Below, piece by piece: positions 32,747-42,051 of a stretch of DNA of 64,000 bases; within the stretch, counting starts at the first letter, position 1; every line of letters begins with the position of its first letter. Under the pieces are notes generated by a model. The model was not told where the DNA came from. It did not search any database and saw only the letters and a list, made by a program, of their open reading frames with translations. Both the position numbers and the translations under genes were made by a program. Origin of the DNA: Planctomycetia bacterium (lineage in GTDB: Bacteria > Planctomycetota > Planctomycetia > Gemmatales > HRBIN36); the NCBI GenBank assembly GCA_016795155.1, contig JAEUIE010000002.1, positions 62,001 through 126,000 of the forward strand. The letters are read 5' to 3'.

Positions 32747-34030
32747 TTAAAAATGCCTAATGGCTTTCAAGGTATTCCTTAACTCACTACGAAAATCAGG
32801 TTCAGCAATCGAAATCAGTGCTTCGCCTCGCTGTCGCAACGTCAAGCCGTGCAGATTGACTGCGCCATGTTCGGTAACAATCCAGTGAACGTGACCTCGT
32901 GAGGTAACAACTCCTGCACCCGGTTTTAATTCTGGAACAATGCGGGAAATGGCACCTTTTTTCGCGGTTGAGGGCAGTGCGATGATGGGTTTGCCTCCCT
33001 TGCTGAAGGCTGCACCGCGAATGAAATCAACCTGTCCGCCAATGCCTGAATAAATGCGATGGCCAATCGAATCAGAGCAGACCTGGCCTGTGAGATCGAT
33101 TTCCAGAGCTGAATTGATAGCCACCAGTCGGTCAATTTTCCGAATCAGCGATGTGTCGTTGGTATGATCGCAGGGATGAAATTCGATCATGGCATTGTCG
33201 TGAACGAAGTCGAACAATCTGCGGGTGCCGATGACAAAACTGGTGATAATGCGGTGTGGGTAAACGGCTTTGTAGCGGTTGGTGATGCATCCCGCGTTGA
33301 ACAGGTCAAGCAGCATATCGGAAAACATTTCGGTATGAATGCCCAGGTCCTGTTTGTTTTTCAGCCGGGTCAGTACGGCGTTGGGAATGCCGCCGATCCC
33401 CATCTGCAGGCAACTGCGATCTTCCACCAGTTCAGCAATGTGTTCGCCAATGCGGGCCTCAACGCTGGATTCCGGTTCACCATGTGTTTCATGCATCGGT
33501 CGATTGGTGTGTGTGAACCGTGTAAGTCGACTCAGTGGCAGAACCGTGTTGCCATGCGTGCGAGGCATCTGATCGTTGATTTCAGCGATGAGGATGGGAG
33601 CGACATCAGCAGCGGCACGGGCCACTTCTACCGCAGTTCCCAGCGTGCAGTGGCCATGCTGGTCGGGTGGAGAAAGTTGCAACAGCATGGCATCGATACG
33701 GATTTTTCCGGAGCGGACCAGATGAGGAATGTCCGAAAGAAAAATAGGGATGTAGTCGGCGCGTCCTTCTTCGACAGCCTGTCGCAGCCCCGGACCGGTG
33801 AAAAGAGAAACCGATCGCATGCGATTCTGCATTTCTGGATCAGCAAAAGGTACCGGGCCACAAAGATGCAGATGGTAAATAGTGATGTCATGCAGATCGG
33901 TTCGCTGGCACAATACTTCAAGTAGCGGAGTGGGCGTGGCGGAAGTGCCGTGAATGAAGAGATTCATGCCGCTTCGCAAGACTTCTATTGCTTCGGCAGG
34001 TGTGACAGCATCGGTCAGTGTTGATGCCAT
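32747..34030 (-). CDS. acetyl-CoA hydrolase/4-hydroxybutyrate CoA-transferase family protein
   Basis: From ATG 34030 (AGGA with a 7-base spacer) the product is 427 residues; ATG 34060 would add 10. The enzyme family moves CoA between acetyl-CoA and a carboxylic acid. Visible motifs are 'GMNLFIHGTSATPTPLLEVL', 'LQLSPPDQHGHCTLG', 'LQMGIGGIPNAVL', and 'LGIHTEMFSDMLLDL', which carries the glutamate that forms the CoA-thioester intermediate. Further on is 'YSGIGGQVDFIRGA' with the oxyanion-type glycine motif. The preferred acceptor (acetate, butyrate, succinate or hydroxybutyrate) cannot be read. It is divergent from the SDR gene, with about 60 bases between. Confidence 0.9.
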   Translation of the reverse strand: MASTLTDAVTPAEAIEVLRSGMNLFIHGTSATPTPLLEVLCQRTDLHDITIYHLHLCGPVPFADPEMQNRMRSVSLFTGPGLRQAVEEGRADYIPIFLSDIPHLVRSGKIRIDAMLLQLSPPDQHGHCTLGTAVEVARAAADVAPILIAEINDQMPRTHGNTVLPLSRLTRFTHTNRPMHETHGEPESSVEARIGEHIAELVEDRSCLQMGIGGIPNAVLTRLKNKQDLGIHTEMFSDMLLDLFNAGCITNRYKAVYPHRIITSFVIGTRRLFDFVHDNAMIEFHPCDHTNDTSLIRKIDRLVAINSALEIDLTGQVCSDSIGHRIYSGIGGQVDFIRGAAFSKGGKPIIALPSTAKKGAISRIVPELKPGAGVVTSRGHVHWIVTEHGAVNLHGLTLRQRGEALISIAEPDFRSELRNTLKAIRHF

Positions 34031-34091
34031 AGTTTTGTCCTGAAGGAATGCGCTCGACATGATACATTAAATGGAAATACTGGAGAGAACC

Positions 34092-34925
34092 ATGTCAGTT
34101 CGTGATCAGGTGGCGATAGTAACCGGGGCAAGTCGGGGCATTGGTCGTGCTGTGGCATTGAAGTTGGCCCGCGAAGGGGTGCATGTGGTGCTGGCCGCCA
34201 AAACGGTAACACCCGATCCCAAGTTGCCGGGGACATTGCAGGAAGTGGCAGCAGAGATTGAAAAGCTGGGCAGAAAGGCTTTACCGGTGCGAACCAACGT
34301 GCGAGATACTGCAGACCTGGAAAGCCTGGCAAAACAGACAATGGATACCTTTGGAAGGATCGATATTCTGGTGAATAATGCCGGGGCGTTGTGGTGGTAT
34401 CCGGTCGAGAAAACACCGTCGAAAAAATTCGATCTGGTCATGGAAGTGAACGTGCGGGCATCATTCGTGCTCTCACAACTGGTCTTGCCAGCGATGATGC
34501 AGCAGAAATCGGGGCACATCATCAATATGTCACCACCGATTGATTACAGCGTGCTGGCGAACCGGGTGGCGTACATGATTTCCAAGTTTGGCATGACCAT
34601 GCTGTCGAAAGGGCTGGCAGAGGAGGTAAAACCATACGGGATATCAGTTAATTCGCTCTGGCCTAAGACGATCATCGAAAGCCAGGCGAGCATCAATTTC
34701 GGACTGGGCGATCCAAGCCTGTGGCGGAAGGCAGATATCATGGCTGATGCAGTGTATGAGATTGTGAAGGAACAACCTTCGCGTTATCAGGGCGAGGCAT
34801 TGATTGATGAAACGGTGCTACGTCATGCAGGAGTGACGGACTTTTCCGGATATGCCTGTGTGCCTGGTTCAGAACCGATGGAACTGACTTGGAATATGGA
34901 AGCGGGCAGGTCGCCAGGAAAGTGA
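34092..34925 (+). CDS. short-chain dehydrogenase/reductase (HSDL2-like)
   Basis: The start at ATG 34092 has GGAGA seven bases upstream; the longer frame from 34071 overlaps that site. The 277-residue enzyme is a classical SDR: the NAD(P)-binding TGASRGIG (11-18), NNAG (about 99-102), the catalytic Tyr-x3-Lys in YMISK, and the Ser in INMSPP. 'ALWWYPVEKTPSKKFDLVMEVNVRASF' is typical of the hydroxysteroid dehydrogenase-like 2 subgroup, which in eukaryotes is linked to lipid metabolism. The C-terminal substrate part ends in a short planctomycete-specific tail. Its partner may be the divergent CoA-transferase, but this is only proximity. Confidence 0.9.
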   Translation: MSVRDQVAIVTGASRGIGRAVALKLAREGVHVVLAAKTVTPDPKLPGTLQEVAAEIEKLGRKALPVRTNVRDTADLESLAKQTMDTFGRIDILVNNAGALWWYPVEKTPSKKFDLVMEVNVRASFVLSQLVLPAMMQQKSGHIINMSPPIDYSVLANRVAYMISKFGMTMLSKGLAEEVKPYGISVNSLWPKTIIESQASINFGLGDPSLWRKADIMADAVYEIVKEQPSRYQGEALIDETVLRHAGVTDFSGYACVPGSEPMELTWNMEAGRSPGK

Positions 34926-34986
34926 TTTCGGTGGATGCAAAGGTACCCTGTGCGAATGGGGTTTTGCTGCTAAACTATGATGACTT

Positions 34987-35058
34987 GCTAGTGTAGCTCA
35001 ACGGTAGAGCAACGGTTTTGTAAACCGTAGGTTGTGGGTTCAAATCCCTCCACTAGCT
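34987..35058 (+). tRNA. tRNA-Thr (anticodon TGT)
   Basis: The acceptor stem GCTAGTG pairs with CACTAGC (35051-35057) with discriminator T. The D-arm is TAGCTCAACGGTAGAGC, and the anticodon stem holds loop TTTGTAA (anticodon TGT). The T-arm contains GGTTCAAATCC. CCA is not encoded. In E. coli this Thr tRNA heads a Thr-Tyr-Gly-Thr-tuf cluster; here a sigma factor and kinase cassette separates it from the rest. Confidence 0.95.
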
Positions 35059-35082
35059 TTCGAAGGTCTGTTATGGAAGCGT

Positions 35083-35625
35083 ATGAACTCCCCAGAGCCG
35101 TCTTCCCCATCCCCCACTGATCATCATCAGATAAAACGATGGGTTCTGGAACATTACGACCAGTTACATGAAGCAGCAGCCCGGCAGATTTCTCATGAAA
35201 ATCCAGGACAGAGTCTGGATGTTTCAGGTTTGATCAATGAAGCAGTATGCCGATTACTGCAACCGGAGAAGCCTCAGCCTTTCAAAGATGCAGAGCATTT
35301 TCTAAGAACTGCTGTTAATATCATGCAGCATGTCCTGATAGATCGAGCTAGACATAAGTCAACCATCAAGGCTGGAGGGCAATTCAACAAGATTCCTCTG
35401 GTGGATAACTATGCACGTCAGGAACAATTCTTTCTGGAAGTACTTATTGTCCGAGAAGAACTCGAGAGATTAGCAGCCGTTGACAATCAAGCAGCGCTGG
35501 TAGTAGAGAAGCGTTGTCAGGGATACAGCATTGACGAGATAGCAGATTTGATGCAACTGACTCGTTCTTTCACAAAGGATCTCTGGAATTTCGGACGAGC
35601 CTGGCTTTTAAAATCTTTAGATTAA
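35083..35625 (+). CDS. ECF-like RNA polymerase sigma factor (planctomycete type)
   Basis: The start is ATG 35083 (GGAAG upstream); the open frame extends back into the tRNA, which cannot be coding. The 180-residue protein has sigma region 2 (DVSGLINEAVCRLLQ and AEHFLRTAVNIMQHVLIDRARHKST, about 45-102) and region 4 with a helix-turn-helix (ALVVEKRCQGYSIDEIADLMQLTRSFTKDLWNFGRAWLLKSL, about 137-178). This is the ECF-like group (HTH, TIGR02999-type) that in planctomycetes is encoded next to Ser/Thr kinases with sensory C-termini. The kinase gene follows 97 bases later, and the pair is probably a signal-response unit in which the kinase acts on the sigma factor. Confidence 0.9.
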   Translation: MNSPEPSSPSPTDHHQIKRWVLEHYDQLHEAAARQISHENPGQSLDVSGLINEAVCRLLQPEKPQPFKDAEHFLRTAVNIMQHVLIDRARHKSTIKAGGQFNKIPLVDNYARQEQFFLEVLIVREELERLAAVDNQAALVVEKRCQGYSIDEIADLMQLTRSFTKDLWNFGRAWLLKSLD

Positions 35626-35722
35626 GCTGCAAATACAATAATTTGGTATTTTTCTGGATTTCTTTTGACATCTCAGTCAGAAATTACGCTTATGTAAGTA
35701 GCAGGCTTGAAGAGGTCATGCT

Positions 35723-38215
35723 ATGGCTTTGGATGTCATCAAAATCAAAGATATCTTTCTGGAAGCATTGGCAAAGCCCACAGCTCAGGAACGGTATCAA
35801 TTCGTTGAGCAGGCATGTGAAAACGATAAGGAATCATTGGATTACATTAAGGGCATGCTTGATGCTCATGAACGATATGCCACTCCGGTGCCAGATGGCA
35901 CCACAAAATTTGAACCAGTAACTCATAGCCAACAGACCGCATACCCAGCGGGCACCATTATAGATCAGAAGTACAAAATTATTGAACTGATCGCAGAAGG
36001 TGGCATGGGCAGCGTGTATCGTGCCAACCGAATTACCGAACTTCGGATGGAAGTAGCACTCAAGATTATTAAGCCTGGTATGGATTCCCGGCAGATACTC
36101 AGCCGTTTCAACCTGGAACGACAGGCTCTGGCACTGATGGCTCACGAAAACATTGCCAAGGTTTATGACGCAGGCACGACGGTTACAGGCTTGCCTTACT
36201 TTGTGATGGAACTGGTCAAGGGATCATCTCTCACAAAATTCTGCGACGACCACAAGCTCTCAGTGCAGGAACGGCTGTCATTATTTGAAAAAATCTGTTC
36301 GGGTGTGCAGCATGCTCATCAGAAGGGTATCGTGCATCGTGATTTGAAGCCGAACAACATACTCGTCGGGATGTATGATGATAAGCCGATCCCGAAGATC
36401 ATTGATTTCGGACTGGCGAAGGCGTTGCATCAGCCGTTGCTGGATGAATCGTTTCATACCCGACTCGGTACGATCGTTGGTACCTGGCAGTACACAGCCC
36501 CCGAGCAGGCCCAGGTCAACAACCTGGATGTGGATACGCGTGCCGACATCTATTCTCTGGGTGTGATACTGTATGAACTGTTGACCGGGCAAACACCCAT
36601 TGAGCGCGCCAAGTTAAAGCATGCAGCGTACAACGAAGTGATGCGCATCATCCGGGAAGAAGAACCGCCCAAGCCCAGCACCAAAATTCATTCGAGTGAT
36701 CAGTTGCCCAGTATTGCTGCCCTGCGGCGCGTGGAGCCATTGAAGCTGGAACGTATGGTGCGCGGTGAACTCGACTGGATCGTAATGAAGGCGCTGGAGA
36801 AGGATCGTAATCGCCGATATGGAACGGCAAATGAACTGGGCAAAGATGTTGTTTGCTTTTTGAAAGATGAGCCGATTTCAGCTGGCCCGCCTTCCATGAG
36901 TTATCGGGTCTACAAGCTGCTCCACAAGCATCGCGGCAAGGTACTTATTGCCTCTCTGTTCCTTGCAACCGTGCTGATCGGATCGATCGTTTCCAGCGTC
37001 GGCTGGTATCGGGCTTACCGGGAAAAGCAGCGTGCTGACCTGGCAGTGGACAGGAAGCAGGCCGTGAATCACTTCTTCCTGAAAGAAGTGCTGAGTGAGG
37101 CGGATCCGCATATTCAGATCAAGCCGGAACAGAATTTCGTCAGCAACATTACCGTGTTGCAGGCACTGGATAATGCAGCAGTAAAAGTCAGCAAGCAGTT
37201 TGCAAACAACCCGGAACTTCAAGCGGAAATACATTTAACCATCGGCAAGACGTACCAGGGGCTTGGTGAATTCAAGAAAGCACGTCTGCATTTTGAGAGA
37301 GCTGAAAAGCTGTTTCTCCAGTTAAATGGCACGCAGGATGAACAGAGGCTGACCGCACTTTTTGAACTGGGGCATGTGGCCATTCTGTTGAGTGAATTTA
37401 CCCAGGGCGAAAGAATACTAACCGATGTTCTGACGTTGTGTTCAGCAACCAGAAGTAAATATGATCCGCTGTCGTTACAGACTAAGACTTTATTGGCAAA
37501 TACCTATGCCTATACGAACAGATATCTGCAGGCTGAACAATTATTGAAGGAAGTTTTCGCGTTACAGAAGGAGAAGCTCAGCCTGAACCATGTGGATACG
37601 CTTTATACTCAGCGTGAACTGGCCAGCCTGATGGTGGATGTCGGTCAGAATGAAACTGCTTTGAACATGTTAAAGGAAGTGCTTGATTATCTTCCCGGTT
37701 TAATTGGCAAGGAAAATCCTCAGGTACTGACAACACAGAATAATTATGCGTATGCCCTTCAATCCATGAAGAGACTGGATGAAGCTGCCAGCATCATGAA
37801 GGATGTGGTAGCCATTTCCAACAAAACTCAGGGAGCAGAAAACCCCAATACTCTGAAGTTCAAGACACAATTGGCGAGTGTGTACTTCAATCTGAAGCAA
37901 TACGACGAAGCAATTCAGATTTTCGTTCAGATCATTCCGATCATGAAGAGAATCAATGGCCCCGTGTCGTATGAAACACTGGCCGCCATTCAGGGTTACG
38001 GTGCATGTCTGACAACACAAGGAAAATTTGAAGAAGCAGAGAAACTCCTGATGGATGCTTATGCAGGCTGCAAAGGAACCCTCGGTGATAACAATGACAA
38101 AACCATTCTGATTCTCGAAAATCTGGTCACTCTTTTTGAGAGTTCCGGTAATCAGGAAAAACTGAAAGAATATCGAGATCAATTAACTGTTCTTCGAAAA
38201 TCAGCAACCCGCTGA
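35723..38215 (+). CDS. membrane Ser/Thr protein kinase with TPR sensor domain
   Basis: The 830-residue protein has a short N-terminal helical part typical of sigma-linked kinases, then a full kinase domain (about 84-380). Key residues are the glycine loop AEGGMGSVY (91-99), K114 in VALKII, HRDLKPNN (205-212), DFG (228-230) and APE (259-261). One membrane helix follows at about 405-428 (GKVLIASLFLATVLIGSIVSSVGWY), then about 400 residues of tetratricopeptide repeats outside the membrane. TPRs probably bind a protein partner and set kinase activity. The gene follows its ECF sigma gene, an arrangement frequent in planctomycetes. It is an RD kinase, unlike the one at 5588-6676. Confidence 0.95.
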   Translation: MALDVIKIKDIFLEALAKPTAQERYQFVEQACENDKESLDYIKGMLDAHERYATPVPDGTTKFEPVTHSQQTAYPAGTIIDQKYKIIELIAEGGMGSVYRANRITELRMEVALKIIKPGMDSRQILSRFNLERQALALMAHENIAKVYDAGTTVTGLPYFVMELVKGSSLTKFCDDHKLSVQERLSLFEKICSGVQHAHQKGIVHRDLKPNNILVGMYDDKPIPKIIDFGLAKALHQPLLDESFHTRLGTIVGTWQYTAPEQAQVNNLDVDTRADIYSLGVILYELLTGQTPIERAKLKHAAYNEVMRIIREEEPPKPSTKIHSSDQLPSIAALRRVEPLKLERMVRGELDWIVMKALEKDRNRRYGTANELGKDVVCFLKDEPISAGPPSMSYRVYKLLHKHRGKVLIASLFLATVLIGSIVSSVGWYRAYREKQRADLAVDRKQAVNHFFLKEVLSEADPHIQIKPEQNFVSNITVLQALDNAAVKVSKQFANNPELQAEIHLTIGKTYQGLGEFKKARLHFERAEKLFLQLNGTQDEQRLTALFELGHVAILLSEFTQGERILTDVLTLCSATRSKYDPLSLQTKTLLANTYAYTNRYLQAEQLLKEVFALQKEKLSLNHVDTLYTQRELASLMVDVGQNETALNMLKEVLDYLPGLIGKENPQVLTTQNNYAYALQSMKRLDEAASIMKDVVAISNKTQGAENPNTLKFKTQLASVYFNLKQYDEAIQIFVQIIPIMKRINGPVSYETLAAIQGYGACLTTQGKFEEAEKLLMDAYAGCKGTLGDNNDKTILILENLVTLFESSGNQEKLKEYRDQLTVLRKSATR

Positions 38216-38270
38216 TTGTCGGCAGTGAAGAATCTTGTGAACGCCTGTTCATGCAGTAAAGGAGCTAGCC

Positions 38271-38660
38271 GTGGCTGAAAAAAACAAGCCCTCACCGAGC
38301 GCTGAAATGGAAGTGAAATCTTCGACCAGCAGCGGGACATCGATCAAAATCCGTTGGATCAGAATTGTCAAGGATGGAAGCGCGAACAGGTTGTTATTCG
38401 CAGGCACTCCGTCAGGTTCCAGTTCCCTGACAGGAGGTTATTTTGATACAGACCATGCCAGCTTTAATACATGGTTCAATTTACTGCTTGGCAGCTTCAA
38501 TAGTACTGATGCTTCACCAGTTTACGTGACCTATACTTCGAATCTCAGTTACCGAAGAAACTATACTTATTACGAGCAGATATCCTGGCCTGCATATACT
38601 CCGCCTGAATTCCCGGCCTTTACGTCCCTCAATCTTCCAGTGACTGATTCACTCACCTAA
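38271..38660 (+). CDS. small protein of unknown function after the kinase
   Basis: The GTG start at 38271 has a strong AAAGGAG six bases upstream. The 129-residue product has a polar, Ser-rich N-terminus, one aromatic-rich beta domain (TSIKIRWIRIVKDGSANRLLFAGTP and on) and many Tyr residues near the end (YVTYTSNLSYRRNYTYYEQISWPAY). It has no signal peptide, membrane segment or known motif. It closes the sigma-kinase cassette and is followed by a strong terminator. It could be the output or regulator of the cassette, but nothing shows this. Confidence 0.65.
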   Translation: MAEKNKPSPSAEMEVKSSTSSGTSIKIRWIRIVKDGSANRLLFAGTPSGSSSLTGGYFDTDHASFNTWFNLLLGSFNSTDASPVYVTYTSNLSYRRNYTYYEQISWPAYTPPEFPAFTSLNLPVTDSLT

Positions 38661-38678
38661 TTCAGAGCGTGCAGCTGC

Positions 38679-38707
38679 GCAGGCCGACAACTGCTATGTC
38701 GGCCTGC
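38679..38707 (+). terminator. terminator of the sigma-kinase cassette
   Basis: An 11-bp perfect stem (GCAGGCCGACA with TGTCGGCCTGC) closes a 7-base loop; CTGGTTTTGCC follows. Confidence 0.75.
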
Positions 38708-38829
38708 CTGGTTTTGCCTGGAAGGCCGGTATCCACTCCAACCATGAGAATCGATTCAGCAGGCATCCATCAGTGCAGGCGGGTGAACAAGTAGCCGGTT
38801 CCAGGAGTCCTTACTTTAAGCACTAAGTA

Positions 38830-38857
38830 AAACGATGTTGCCAGCGTAACATCGTTT
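38830..38857. other. 10-bp hairpin upstream of tRNA-Tyr
   Basis: AAACGATGTT (38830-38839) pairs perfectly with AACATCGTTT (38848-38857) around an 8-base loop. TAATAC at 38863-38868 just after it could be the -10 box of the tRNA transcript, with TTGCCA at 38838-38843 as a poor -35 (19-base spacer). Confidence 0.5.
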
Positions 38858-38878
38858 CCTCATAATACAAAATCTCAG

Positions 38879-38961
38879 GGGTAGTTGCCCGAGTGGCTAA
38901 AGGGGACAGACTGTAAATCTGTTGGTTAACGCCTACGGGGGTTCGAATCCCTCACTACCCA
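38879..38961 (+). tRNA. tRNA-Tyr (anticodon GTA)
   Basis: The acceptor GGGTAGT pairs with ACTACCC (38954-38960), discriminator A. The anticodon loop CTGTAAA is flanked by CAGA/TCTG. It has a long variable arm as expected for tRNA-Tyr and a T-arm with GGTTCGAATCC. Confidence 0.95.
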
Positions 38962-38977
38962 CTTTATTCAAGTGCTG

Positions 38978-39018
38978 AGTCCTGAGTTCAGAGCTTTCAT
39001 TTCTGATTACTGAGGACT
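38978..39018. repeat. heptamer-type inverted repeat between tRNA-Tyr and tRNA-Gly
   Basis: AGTCCTGAGT (38978-38987) and ACTGAGGACT (39009-39018) pair with one mismatch around a 21-base loop. The units belong to the CTGAGTG/GCTGATA repeat family seen at several translation-gene junctions in this window. Confidence 0.55.
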
Positions 39019-39032
39019 AAGCATGTTGGTCT

Positions 39033-39103
39033 GCGGGTGTAGTTAAATGGTATAACTCCAGCCTTCCAAGCTGGTCTTGTGGGTTCGATTCCCATCGCCC
39101 GCT
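39033..39103 (+). tRNA. tRNA-Gly (anticodon TCC)
   Basis: The acceptor GCGGGTG pairs with CGCCCGC (39096-39102, one T-G wobble), discriminator T. The anticodon stem CCAGC/GCTGG holds loop CTTCCAA (anticodon TCC). The T-arm contains GGTTCGATTCC. Confidence 0.95.
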
Positions 39104-39112
39104 CTTAAGGTC

Positions 39113-39267
39113 GTCAGCTATCAGCTTGCAGCCGTCAGCAAGAAACTAAGAAAATGCGGCTGTTTCCAAGAGTAGTTTGCTTGCTGATGCACGATCACTC
39201 AGTACGCTGATAACTGAAGGCAGTGAGCCGTCAGATGTTGGCTGATAGCTGGCAGCTGATAGCTGAC
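39113..39267. repeat. inverted heptamer-repeat arms between tRNA-Gly and tRNA-Thr
   Basis: The left arm 39113-39139 and right arm 39241-39267 are inverted copies over 27 bases with 4 mismatches; the inner AGCTGATAGCTGAC block is perfect. They bracket a spacer of about 100 bases without a gene. The units are variants of GCTGATA/GCTGACA. Confidence 0.7.
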
Positions 39268-39274
39268 AGCTTTT

Positions 39275-39346
<72 letters not shown>

Positions 39347-39482
39347 TTGTTTCGATATGAACATGGGCATAAAACCCGCTCATGCACGCCATTTCCAGGA
39401 AGCCTGCCGAGAGACTAGGCTAAACCGGTTATTGGTCATAGAACAAGGGTTTACAGTTTGTAACATTTTTCGGCGCCGTTTC

Positions 39483-39503
39483 ATCATGCTCGTCTGGCAT
39501 GAT
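39483..39503 (+). promoter_or_regulatory. hairpin in the tuf leader
   Basis: ATCATGC (39483-39489) pairs perfectly with GCATGAT (39497-39503) around a 7-base loop, 26 bases before the tuf ATG. It may protect the mRNA or separate tRNA and tuf transcripts; no function is shown. Confidence 0.4.
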
Positions 39504-39529
39504 CTGGAAACACCCGCAGAGGAGCAGCA

Positions 39530-40753
<1,224 letters not shown>

Positions 40754-40810
40754 ACAGGTGCAACTTGCACGCTGGCGCGACTTCCATGCGACAATAAGAA
40801 CCATGCAAAA

Positions 40811-40859
40811 AATGAAAAACAATGTGAGGCACGCTCAGCGTGCCCTACAATGAAAAACA
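40811..40859. repeat. hairpin flanked by 11-base direct repeats, after tuf
   Basis: AATGAAAAACA occurs at 40811-40821 and 40849-40859. Between them GGCACGC (40828-40834) and GCGTGCC (40838-40844) form a perfect hairpin with loop TCA. The layout resembles a tiny inserted element with a target-site duplication. Confidence 0.55.
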
Positions 40860-40862
40860 GCC

Positions 40863-40896
40863 AATTAGCGGCACTCTATGCAGGGTGTCGCTAATT
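40863..40896 (+). terminator. 12-bp hairpin between tuf and tRNA-Trp
   Basis: AATTAGCGGCAC (40863-40874) pairs with 40885-40896 (one G-T wobble) around a 10-base loop; no T-run follows. A further short palindrome (GAGCTG-A-CAGCTC) is near 40925-40937, part of the heptamer repeat family. Confidence 0.5.
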
Positions 40897-40939
40897 GCTA
40901 CTTAAAGCTGACGGCTCTTGCTGTGAGCTGACAGCTCGA

Positions 40940-41012
<73 letters not shown>

Positions 41013-41054
41013 CTGAATAGACAGATTTTCCTCTTTTGGATGTAAGGAAACATT

Positions 41055-42011
41055 ATGGCCCTGGCCGTTCAAGACGCGCCCTCGGCAAGCAGTTCTCCGC
41101 GAAAAGCGGATCCGGCCAGCTTAAGCTGGAACGGCATCGTGGGGACCCTGTATGTCGTGCTGGCATACCTCGCCATCACGCATCTGGTTCCCTGGGGCTA
41201 CTCACAGGTTGTGACCTCGACAGGTCTGGCTGCGGGTGCCGGGTTGCTGGCTGCTATCTGCCTTGCTGTTGCGCTTGCCATTTTTCTCTGGCTTAAACTG
41301 TTCCCGGCTCAATATGGACTGCGCGCTGCTGTTGCAGTAGGGGTGGGAAATATCATCCTGGGCTTCATAGTAATCTTCCTGCTGGGATACATTGTTGATG
41401 GTATCTTTGGCACCTGGCTAGAAAACCTGGGTATTCGTTTCTGGCTAGGAATGGCATTCATGGGTGCACTCGCTGCGTGGTGGATCAATCGATTCATTAT
41501 CAAAAGCTTCAACGCTCCCAACTTCCCCAAGCGGATGCAGAAGTTGGAAGATGGTGGCTGGTTCACCGCAGAACCTTATAAGAAGGTTCAAGGTATGAAA
41601 ATCCGGCGCATCACCATGCTGGTGATCATCGCGACGGTTGGTCTTGGTGTGTATGCCTACATCTGGTCACGCAATACTCTCAGCGTAACGGGTTCTCCCT
41701 ACGTCTGGGATATTCCCTTCGTCAGCGATGCTTCACTGATCCTGTTCCGTGCTGCCGGTTTGATGATCCCGTTCATCCTGCTGGCAGGTGCCATCTGGTT
41801 TGCCTACCGCCTGGTGAATCATCCGCCGATGGCTGAGTTCCTGATCAATACCGAAGCGGAACTGGCTAAAGTAACGTGGACCAGCCGCAAGCGATTGATT
41901 CGCGATACCGGCGTGGTTCTTCTAACCGTATTGTTCTTTGCTGTCTTTCTCTATTTGCTTGATATTATCTGGGTGCTGGTGCTCACCGCATTAGGGGTGT
42001 TGCAGCGTTAA
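41055..42011 (+). CDS. secE: preprotein translocase subunit SecE with large N-terminal membrane extension
   Basis: Classical SecE is the last ~65 residues: MAEFLINTEAELAKVTWTSRKRLIRDTGVVLLTVLFFAVFLYLLDIIWVLVLTALG, with the amphipathic helix and final membrane helix that clamp SecY. Before it lie about 250 residues with roughly six further hydrophobic segments, so the protein is 318 residues instead of about 60-125. The genomic place (tRNA-Trp-secE-nusG) supports the call. A long SecE seems usual in the Gemmata line, but its added domain has no known role. rpmG (L33), often found here, is missing. The start ATG 41055 has AAGGAA upstream. Confidence 0.92.
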   Translation: MALAVQDAPSASSSPRKADPASLSWNGIVGTLYVVLAYLAITHLVPWGYSQVVTSTGLAAGAGLLAAICLAVALAIFLWLKLFPAQYGLRAAVAVGVGNIILGFIVIFLLGYIVDGIFGTWLENLGIRFWLGMAFMGALAAWWINRFIIKSFNAPNFPKRMQKLEDGGWFTAEPYKKVQGMKIRRITMLVIIATVGLGVYAYIWSRNTLSVTGSPYVWDIPFVSDASLILFRAAGLMIPFILLAGAIWFAYRLVNHPPMAEFLINTEAELAKVTWTSRKRLIRDTGVVLLTVLFFAVFLYLLDIIWVLVLTALGVLQR

Positions 42012-42051
42012 AGACGTTTGCCTCTACTGGCAACGATAAGGAAAACTGTCC

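Noticed and set aside
35032-35082. Longer N-terminus of the sigma factor starting inside tRNA-Thr
   Set aside because: The first 26 bases would be tRNA sequence; a good ATG with binding site follows at 35083.
35059-38878. Genomic island with att sites at tRNA-Thr
   Set aside because: I found no direct repeat of the tRNA 3' end at the far side and no integrase; it is kept only as a possible insertion in the findings.
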